A stretch of 64,000 nt of DNA from Triplophysa rosa (taxonomy: Eukaryota > Chordata > Actinopteri > Cypriniformes > Nemacheilidae): contig NC_079896.1 in the NCBI RefSeq assembly GCF_024868665.1, forward strand, positions 14,032,268 through 14,096,267, read 5' to 3'. The position numbers were made by a program, and so were the translations under genes. Positions 47,304 through 64,000 of the stretch are shown here, piece after piece. Position 1 is the first letter of the stretch; each line of letters begins with the position of its first letter. Under the pieces are notes generated by a model. It saw nothing but the letters and a program-made list of their open reading frames with translations, was not told the DNA's origin and made no database searches.

Positions 47304-47892
47304 CGCACCGGCTGTGCCAGCTGGACCGGAGTATGCCATGAAGCTACAGGAACGGATGGAAACAGCACACACTTTCGCTAGGGATCAGTTGGAAAAAGCC
47401 GGCATGAGACAGAAGAGAAACTATGACATCAAGAGTAAAGGAAGAGATTTCCAGACTGGTGAGAATGTTTGGGTGTACAGCCCGAAGAGAAAAAGAGGCC
47501 GCTGTCCAAAATTAGACTGCCATTGGGTGGGCCCGTGTCTTGTCCTGGAAAGAGTGGGGGAGGTGGTGTACAGAGTACAGATGCCACCTAAGGGGAAAAA
47601 GGTAGTCTTACACAGAGACAGGTTGGCTCCATACAGAGGTAACCTCACCACACCTTTTCTCGCATCACCCAACACCATGCATTCTGATCCCAGGCCCTTA
47701 CCACAAACTTCCATTGTTCAGAGTTCACCACACCGAACTAACACACACCTTGTTTCTCCTTTCAGTCTGGTATCCCAGTCTCCTGTCCTTGTACCCCAGT
47801 CACTGACATGCCTTGATCCTCAGCCTGATGGGTGTCCTTCGCGACCAAAGAGACAGAGACGGCGACCTGTTCACCTCAAAGACTTTATTTGA
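47277..47892 (+). pseudogene. Pol fragment: integrase C-terminal GPY/F module
   Basis: Continues integrase in a third frame, with GENVWVYSPKRKRGRCPKLD and WVGPCLVLERVGEVVYRVQ, the GPY/F-like DNA-binding module, and a basic tail (RPKRQRRRP). No chromodomain is visible. It ends 40 bp before the 3' LTR. Confidence 0.8.
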
Positions 47893-47916
47893 CCCTTGGG
47901 ACAAGGGTCCTTCTTA

Positions 47917-47931
47917 TAAAGGAGGGGGCAG
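47917..47931 (+). other. Polypurine tract
   Basis: aaaggagggggcag immediately precedes the 3' LTR and would prime plus-strand DNA synthesis. Confidence 0.8.
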
Positions 47932-48179
47932 TGTAATGTCATTATAGTTGTGATTTAATGTTATTAGGGGATAGCGTAAGGTAATTACTCCCTGTGCCCT
48001 TAAGACGAGAGAGAAGGGGGGGGCTATGGAGGGAGGGGCTTGTGGGGTTTGGTTAAGGTTGGTGCGTATGTTCGGCGTGTGTTACGGCCAGTGCAGTGAA
48101 CCTGAATTATATTGTTAAACTCTCCAATAAAGAAGTTGAACGGAGGAACGCCTGGTCATTTTGTTCGAAGAACGCTACA
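47932..48179 (+). repeat. 3' LTR of the gypsy element
   Basis: Matches the 5' LTR over its length. The main difference is a cluster of four changes in the stretch following cagtgaacctg. Confidence 0.92.
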
Positions 48180-48351
48180 ATATATTATGCAACGCGCCGC
48201 CCTGTGACTTTCGTCTCTGCACACTGCAGTTTTGTAGTCTCCATTTCTAAGACACCTATGCTCTTGTTGCTTCTTTAATTAATATTCACCTAATTCATTT
48301 TCCAAATGTTTTAAAATTATTTCGTTTATCATCATTTTAAAATGTTAAAAG

Positions 48352-48560
48352 CAGGGCTCGACATTAACGCTTGTCCAGGACAAGTGAATGTTTTGTATGG
48401 GCAAGTGAGAGATAACTTTACTTGCCCGGCTGGACAAGTAACTTGAAAAAAAATAACAACAATGCGACATATATGTAGAATAATAAGAATATGTGCATTA
48501 GACAGAGCTGTGTGTTTGTGTGTAGTGCGTTTGTCGTGGTGGTGCTTGTTGTGTGACAAT
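48352..48560. repeat. Probable CAGGGCTCGACATTAACG-type fish repeat
   Basis: Starts gcagggctcgacattaacgc and contains inverted words (cttgtccaggacaagtg against acttgcccggctggacaag). No partner terminus was found, so it is likely truncated. Confidence 0.45.
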
Positions 48561-49412
48561 AATCAATGGCGCATCGCACTGAGTCCATATAACTACATGC
48601 GGACGCGGAGTCCTGTTATTTAAATGTCATCTGGCTGTTCTGCGTGTCTGAGTGAATTACGTGCACAGTTTAACATACAACATGAGTGATGGTCGAGTAT
48701 TTTATCTGCGTCTGCAATGTCTGAGGATGTGAACACGTGAACTTCCTCTCCAGTCAGAGATGCTCTGAGAGTTTATTTTACGACCGTTTTACTGTTTGAG
48801 TGAAGCTATCTGCAAACAAGCGTCTTCCCGAAGACCCGTCAAAATAAAAGTCCCGTTAAATTGAACACTCAGACAAAAAATACTGTAGTGTACTATAATA
48901 TTTGTTTTTGAAAATTGTAGTGCCCTTGTAGTAAATTGATAAACACTGTATACTATAGTAAAGTTCAAAAACACTATAGTATCTAAGAATTTTACTTCAG
49001 TTTACTATAGTATACTACAGTAATTTATGTGGACAAATATACCACTATTGTATAGTTAAAAAGGAAAACTACACAACTGAGAAATATTCAAACAAATTTA
49101 GGTAATCTAAAAATGATATGGCCCTAATTTATTCATCTGTATGTAACATTAATGTCTTTTGTCAGTTACCTGTCTATTCATAATGAACTGTACTTGCATA
49201 TTTTTTTTAATGATGACAACAGACGATTTATACTCCTACAGTTTGGCCTGTGCTACCAAACTTTAAACCTTTCTAGCACCAGTGGTATGTGCCACCCAAA
49301 AGCGGACACGCAGTGGATACGGCCGGTGTAAAAACGCCCGGTGGATAGACAGCATATATCGGTATCGGTATCGGCATCGGCTATCGGCTTAATCGAGGTG
49401 GAATCACTAACA

Positions 49413-50441
49413 TCACTAACAAAGGTTTTACGGTTGTGAAACGACTTGAGGATTAATAATTCATGACAGAATTTTTATTCTAACCCTGAACTAACCGTTT
49501 AACTACAGGTACACTACAAGACATGATGATTTCTTGTTATCAAATGTTTTTACCATCACGCTTGATTTTCAGTGGTAATGTATTCAACAAACAATGGCCT
49601 TTGGCTGTAGAAGCAACATGGTCAAGTGATGTAACTTGTTAGTGAAAATTGGCGTAACCAGTATTTTTCACAAAACTGTAATTATATACAGGAAAATTCA
49701 TGTGTAATAAAAGAGAAGCATCAAGTTGGTAGGGTTTTGGTCATTTTTACATAATTTGTCCAAGATTCTTTCGAAAACAAAAGTGTTTTCAGCATACTGT
49801 ATGTCCCAATACATGTTGCAAAAACGCATTCAAATGTATATTTTGAGATAACTTATATAAATAAATTAACTTAAATAAAATCTATTTTCGTGTGATATTT
49901 TAAAATAAATTATTTATTTTTATGAGTATGTTTACATTCCATCTAGGTGGATAAAATATTTAATATTTCTCATTCTTTGGCAGTTACACCATTTGACATT
50001 TTCAGGTACCTTCAGTCTTAAGAAAAGTTATTTGTAATTACACAAAATCAACATAAATAACCTAAGTACATTTTAAAATATCCGATGCATGCTTTTAAAA
50101 ACTATAAAAGATTTTTGATCTTGCCAACCCTGTTTTGTCACTGGCCCATTTATGCATTTGGCAGATGCGTTAATTTTTTTGTTTAATATATCTTATTTAG
50201 CCTATTTATTGTTAATGTGAATTTGTCATTTGTAAATTTGGATTCTTTGGGAACTTTATTGTGTTTTCTATTGTGCTTTCTATACATTCTGTTTCTGCTG
50301 TTGTTATTTACGAAACAAATGAGATTTCTACATAATGTCTCTTGTGAACAGTTATCATTACAAGTATGACAAACCGCATCATCTGACAGAGACATGAATA
50401 AAGAACAGAAGAGATCAATTTAAAACACGCACGCACGCGCG

Positions 50442-50494
<53 letters not shown>

Positions 50495-52583
50495 CATGCG
50501 TGAGAAAATACAGCAGACACTCAACACTGCGTCATACTTCACATAGCCTACCGACGTTTGCAATGAGGAAATGAGCCCACAGTGGCAGACAGTCACACAA
50601 ACCACAGCATTTCACTGTTCCTGCTTGTAAATGTCGCTAAACATTAAATCAATTCAGAAATACTGAGAGAATAAATCCAGTTTAAGATGAAAAGATACGC
50701 GCTACGCTAGTGTTCATGAGTAAGATAATACCACGTTATATCTGCAGATTATGTTTAAGTTTTAGCTGTTAAAAATAACACCGATTTAACAGAGCTACCT
50801 AACTTTTTCAACTGTGACTTGACCCAATTGCAGTAACGGAAACATTCAGAGAAGAAACAGACGGTGAGTTTGTATTGCACCTGCTAGTGTTTCATTGTAA
50901 CGCAAACAGTGTAACAAACTAACAGAAGAATTAAATAAAACATTGAAATAAATACAATGTTTTAATAAAAACATTTTTTTATATTTCATTAAGTATAAAG
51001 TAGCCTACTCTACAGCTAAAATGCTGAAGAATGTAATAAGAAGTAGAACAAAAATGTTTTTATTACATCTAATACGTTGTGAATGTTTGCAACACAGTTA
51101 GGGCTAAAGATATTGTATAGCCTATCAATGTTTGCTACTTCAAACTTTTTTGTGAAACCAAACCAAAAAAGACAACATGAAGAGACCCCATATATAGAAT
51201 AGCATAACCAAACAAGAATAATAGTTAGAGGTGAGAAATATAAATTAGGCTATCTTTTGAATGACACAGCATTTTGAACATTCTCAACACCTCTACCACG
51301 CACCTCAATTATTTATGATACTATAAAACTTTGCAATCTTGTAATTCATATTCATGAAACTGTAAACAACTTATTATTAATTCTTAACACAGTAAAAACC
51401 GAGAAAACGATCCAATTAATTCAATATCTTACCAGTAACATGAGAAATCGCGTGGGTCGTGAAGAAATGCGTTCAAAGCGTCAAAAGACTAGCGTCAACA
51501 TTGTCGTTTTGGTCAGCTAGGGTTGTGTCTCTAAATCTAAGGCGCATACTTACTAGACAGCAGACATCGTGGACAATACAAACAAAGGAAGCATTTTAGT
51601 CATCACAGGTTACAGCTGAATGTGGTAAACGCTTTCCAAAAAAAGCACTGCGCGACTGTTTCTACGCATGCCATGTGTGCAGCACACGTCTATCATGTCT
51701 AGGTAGACAGCTCACTAGGTTTTGAGACAGTCTACCACATCGCTGACGTTGTATGCAATGCGAGTCACAGGAAAGTATGATTATATTTATCTCTTCCTCA
51801 TCTAGAGTTTGTATGTGTCCGTGTTTTGCATTTTTTTTTTGTCAAATGTAAATACATTGAAATAAGAATTAACATTCCACTATTTTGCTTAATTGGACCT
51901 ATAACATGTTACAATAGAACGTGGTTATATGTATAAAGTAGACATATCCTTCCAAAAATGTCAAGTATTGTTTTAAACATGACAGTATTATTATTATAAA
52001 CATAAATGCATTTGCTCAAAACTTTTAGGGTAATTTATGTTAAACATTAGTGTCATTTGTGATATATTTGAGTCTCATGTCATGTTCATGGTAATCTGAA
52101 AACTATGTTTTTAATAATTCTTTTAATTTGTATTTTTAATGTTTATAAAAACAACCCTGTTTTAGAAATGTTCACCACCATGCGAATGTGTTGAAAGGTG
52201 CTTGTTACTTCTGTGTCAAGAAACGGCCAAGTAGAGAGATGGAGTGATAATGAGTGGGTGTGAACCCCATGAAGTAAGAGAGAAGAGCAAAGGCAGTCCA
52301 TTCATGTTCCGTTCACACTTTTTTCCAAAATGAAGCTCCTAGAATTGAATGTGCAGGTTCTGGTTAGTCTGGCCATTTTATTTGTTTATTGAAACAGCAA
52401 TAGGCCTACAATTTAGACCAGATGAGGAGGAATCTAGTGGTGAAACAGTAAAAATCCAGCTGAGAATGACAAACATTACCAAACACAACTAAAAGTGCTG
52501 TCAACTGAATGCTCTTCAACACTACGATAACACATATCATAAATCTCTCAATTTCACTGTAATTTTGTGCATTTGTGTAGAGG
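49413..52583. other. Intergenic region downstream of pfkm, no gene seen
   Basis: 3.2 kb of AT-rich sequence without recognisable exons or transposon termini. The only clear feature is the (AC)n tract at 50425-50493. The right end must include the pfkm 3' untranslated region, but I see no decisive polyadenylation signal to fix its length. Confidence 0.45.
50425..50493. repeat. (AC)n microsatellite
   Basis: About 22 pure AC units preceded by an interrupted acgcacgcgcgcac stretch. The purine-pyrimidine alternation favours Z-DNA. Confidence 0.95.
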
Positions 52584-61084
<8,501 letters not shown>

Positions 61085-61370
61085 CTGACAGATCGCAAAC
61101 AATGTGTCATAATTATAAAATTGTATTATGTTATCATTTCATTTAATAGTTACAGTACGAAAATGTATACACTATGTCTATGTCTCTGTGTGTAGTCTTT
61201 AGATTTGATGATTTATACTGTACTTATTTATGTATCAGAAGGAATCACTTACATCTTTTAATTTAACACAAACTGACACATCGTTACACAAGTTCAGCTA
61301 ACCACTAATTAACTAGAAAGTGTGTGGGAAGAAACTCATTTTGGTCTTAATACAAACTGTTATCTTGTCA

Positions 61371-61418
<48 letters not shown>

Positions 61419-61420
61419 AC
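61371..61420 (+). repeat. (TC)n(AC)n compound microsatellite
   Basis: About 12 TC units running directly into about 13 AC units. Confidence 0.95.
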
Positions 61421-61700
61421 GTCTGGTTTACTATCTCCGTGGGGACAGTCCATAGGCGTAATGTTTTTTATACTGTACAAACTGTATATTCTATCCCCTA
61501 TCCCTAACCCTACCCCTAAACCTAAAGATCATAGAAAACTTTTTGCATTTTTAGATTTTTAAAAAATATTGTTCTGTACAATTTATACGCTTTTTTGCCC
61601 ATGGGGACCTCAATTTTGGTCCCCATGGTGACAAATGTCTCCATGTGTTGGTGTGAATTCAGGTTTAGGTCCTCACCGGGATATAAAAACATGTCCACAC
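61421..61700. repeat. Probable GTGGGGACAG-type fish repeat
   Basis: Contains gtggggacagtccatagg at the left, ccatggggacctcaattttggtccccatgg in the middle (itself an inverted pair) and acacacacac at the right. No coding capacity and no clear target duplication. Confidence 0.5.
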
Positions 61701-62417
61701 ACACACACACTGTGTGCCACTGAAAAGGGCAATCTAAGTGGCTTGAGTTTCATTTAAGATTGAACCAGAGAAGAGTACAGGCAAGCCTCATTGCCCGGCT
61801 CTATAGAGCAGCCACATTTCGCCAAAGGTCACCGGCTAAATATAACACCCCCCAGACAGAGAGAGCGAGTGAGAGAGAGTGAGAGAGGGAATGATGGTTA
61901 TGCTTTTTCTAGGACTAGTTGACATTACACAGTTATTTGACTTGTTCTCCAGCTGGTACTAGATAAGGTTAAAGGTGAGATCTCTTTCCAACAGCTAAAG
62001 GTTGGCTAAAAGGTCAGTGTAAAAGCTCTATGACCTCATATGACCTCACTGATATACGACTCCTTCAGCTTATTCAACATGACTGCTACAGCAAATGAGT
62101 TGGCGAGCGTTCAATAACCTAATCAAGGATTCTACAGCCCATCCATCATCATCTATCAGGTTGTTCCAAAATCCAAATGAATCTCACTGGAATTTGAAAC
62201 TATTTTAGGAGGTGGCTAATTAGACACGTAAAATTGCAAAAACGAAAGTGTCGGAACAAAAGATGCATTCTATCTAAAAGCGAATGCTCACCCAGACCTG
62301 CCTGAAACGCCTCCACACCCCCACAAATCTACGTCATTTCGTGGTACGACTTGACTAAGACTGCCCAAATCTATACGCAAGTAAAGTACTTGTAAATCTC
62401 ATTGTATCGTTGCAGTC

Positions 62418-63537
62418 ATGTCGTGGAGACGCTGTGTGTTTCATTGCGAAAAGAAAGCCTCTTTGTTTGCCCTTCCAAAAGATGAGACAAGTAAAAACGA
62501 ATGGTTACATTTTATTTACAATACTGTTCCAGAACAGTACAATCCGAATATTCAAGTGTGTGCAGCGCATTGCTTCATGAACCTGGGAGAGATCAAGGCC
62601 GGCTGTGCATGAAAGATTTTGTTAAAAAAGGACAGTCTGACGCTTTAGATTCGCAGCCTGTAAGTATATTTTCACTGTAAAAGACTTTGTTACGGACTAA
62701 CGCAAGTTGAGTTTGTTGTGTGTTTGTAGCGCATGTTGCTTCTTTGTGTGATCTGCAAATGCAGACACGCGCGCAACGTGAAAAAAGACAACATAAGTCC
62801 TAATAATCAGTAATTATGTTCCAACTAGAGGCAACAAATGTCGTGTTTATAATGGGGTTTATTGTCTTTGTTGAGTCGCGACGACACATGGCGTAACACT
62901 GGTTGATCACTAACTGCAAATCTTTATAACGTCGTTTATAAAAGGTGAAAAGGTTAGCTTTAGTTTTTAACATAACTATTTGACATAATATATTTTTTAA
63001 AAACCTTACCAATCCTTAACATCCAGCTCAAGTCGCGCTGCAAAGTTTATGTATCAGCTTGATCATCTTCATTTTCCGGATCAGATTCGGGCTCGAATTG
63101 ATAAGGAAAGTACCGATGACATTTTATCACCTGTCAGTACAATTGCTTGTGAACAAGATGTTCCGAATATGGTAAGAAGCGTTACATTTCCGTCACACGC
63201 TTGCAATATTCGACCAATCACTACGTTAGCTGGCCAATCATAGCACACCTCGCTTTTCTGAGCGATGAGCTACAAACATGCACAGTATGTGAAAAATACA
63301 GCGTTTTTTAACCTTAAATCGTATATACACATAATATTCATTTTAACCGTGTCATATCACCCCTTTAAAGACGTTCCAGCTCACATGGGTAAAACATTGA
63401 GCGTTTGTTTGCTTCATTTCACCGTGGATTCCTCTGTAAACAAGGCACATGTTGATGCTGGATTTGCAGAGAGACTGAGATTAGAAAGGAATGCTGTGCC
63501 GTCAATACTGAATCCGACCGGAATCTCATGCGAGTAA
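62418..63537 (+). pseudogene. THAP-domain gene fragment, probably transposon-derived
   Basis: The first block (62418-62612) is a THAP-like zinc module: MSWRRCVFHC start, PKDE, NEWL, CAAHC. THAP domains are C2CH zinc-dependent DNA-binding modules shared by P-element and other transposases and by host factors. The block seems to lack a few residues after the CAAH pair. A frame change near 62608 precedes a segment ending at a donor-like CAGCCT|gtaagt (about 62660). A second block (about 63020-63172) ends at another donor, ATG|gtaaga. A third (about 63370-63534) carries CLLHFTVDS and DAGFAERL, the end of a second THAP-like module, and stops at 63535. It is opposite in strand to pfkm. Confidence 0.6.
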
Positions 63538-63649
63538 AAATATATGTAAGTGTTTATATACAGTATATGTACAATGTATACGCGTACGATACTATTGCTT
63601 TGTCAGAGATCGCTTTTTTTTACAGAAGGCTCCAACTAAGCACGTATAT

Positions 63650-64000
63650 GGAGGACTAAACCTGCAAAAATTATAAATAAATAAATGTATAAATAAATAA
63701 ATATATAAACGAATAAATGTAATAATATGAAAATAAATAAAGGAATGAATGGTTTGATAAAACAAAATAATTCGTTTTAGCTATTATTGATCTTAGCTTT
63801 AACTTTTCTTTTCATTTTTTAAATTGATTTATTATTTTTTGTGTCAATTTTTTAATTATTTTTTATTATTATTATTTTTTATTTTTAGATTATTTTATTT
63901 ATCATTTCCTTTTATTTTTACATTTATTTATTTATACGTTTATTTATTTTTATATTTATTTATTATCGCATGTATTTATTTCCACTTTTATTTATTTATT
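63650..64000. repeat. AT-rich (TAAA)n / (TTTA)n low-complexity tract
   Basis: ATAAATAA words to about 63770 and TTTATTTATT words from about 63800 to the window end could pair as inverted arms. No gene content. Confidence 0.8.

Larger units (their letters stand above)
42694..48179 (+). mobile_element. Ty3/gypsy LTR retrotransposon, nearly complete
   Basis: A 5486-bp element with order LTR, primer site, gag, protease, reverse transcriptase, RNase H, integrase, polypurine tract, LTR. RNase H before integrase is the Ty3/gypsy order. The LTRs (249 and 248 bp) differ at about eight positions plus one G-run length change, so the insertion is fairly recent. There is no envelope gene. No convincing target duplication is visible: flanks read aatag and atata. 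Pol is read in changing frames, so this copy cannot make a full polyprotein. Confidence 0.93.
42371..49412. mobile_element. Old ATCGG-rich DNA element, interrupted by the gypsy insertion
   Basis: The left flank has repeated gccgatatatattatcggc words starting gaatgcacgatattatcgg (42374 onward). The right flank has atatcggtatcggcatcggc near 49360-49390. These are typical end sequences of a fish hAT-like element. The right terminus is damaged and no target duplication could be read. The gypsy element lies between the two parts. Confidence 0.5.
61085..62400. other. Upstream pfkm intron, left part
   Basis: I see no sign of the N-terminal pfkm exon (expected motif VLTSGGDAQ) between 61085 and the window end. 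The stretch contains a microsatellite and a repeat with clustered ccctaaccctacccctaaacc words at 61500-61530, then unannotated sequence. Confidence 0.5.

Noticed and set aside
50308..50605. Open frames rich in Cys-Val repeats
   Set aside because: Direct translation of the (AC)n microsatellite.
61500..61530. CCCTAACCC-like words near the pfkm intron microsatellite
   Set aside because: Only a few degenerate units inside a dispersed repeat; not a telomeric array.

Overview
The window is nuclear DNA of a teleost fish, most likely a cyprinid. It has vertebrate genes split into many short exons with GT-AG introns. The introns and spacers are packed with fish-type DNA transposons, above all a short TTAA-flanked inverted-repeat family that occurs at least eleven times. 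No bacterial, phage or CRISPR feature is present.

Four host loci lie in a row, all on the minus strand. (1) 3833-6415: a PIM-type serine/threonine kinase, apparently decaying (in-frame stop, degenerate APE motif). (2) 7850-28245: a complete separase gene (espl1); I could place 31 coding exons whose lengths sum to 6540 bp, a whole number of codons (2179 residues). (3) 29608-40076: a complete integrin beta gene of the leukocyte beta-2/beta-7 group; 15 coding exons sum to 2274 bp (757 residues). (4) 52584-61084: 21 exons of a muscle-type 6-phosphofructokinase (pfkm-like), all in phase; only the extreme N-terminal exon lies outside the window. In human, ITGB7 and ESPL1 are close neighbours in 12q13 and PFKM lies in the same arm region, so the order looks like conserved synteny.

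The spacers and large introns show layered transposition. The 5.6-kb separase intron (15587-21235) holds an old repeat split by a Tc1-like element and by a hAT element with an 8-bp target duplication; the hAT element in turn contains a Tc1-like element with inverted arms of about 620 bp. The 3.9-kb integrin intron holds an L2-like LINE split by an inverted-repeat element, itself split by a solo LTR with a perfect 5-bp target duplication. A second solo LTR of the same family lies in the pfkm locus. Between integrin and pfkm sits a Ty3/gypsy retrotransposon (42694-48179) with both LTRs, a tRNA-Leu-type primer site, gag and a pol region broken by frame changes. A THAP-domain gene fragment lies on the plus strand upstream of the first visible pfkm exon.

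The points most worth a second look are: a 113-bp copy of a pfkm exon-intron junction in the last pfkm intron that creates an in-frame alternative terminal exon; a second signal-peptide exon inside the integrin gene that would skip the PSI-domain exon; and loss of the terminal aromatic in the second NPxY/F motif of the integrin tail. I found nothing that looks like a wholly new molecular system.
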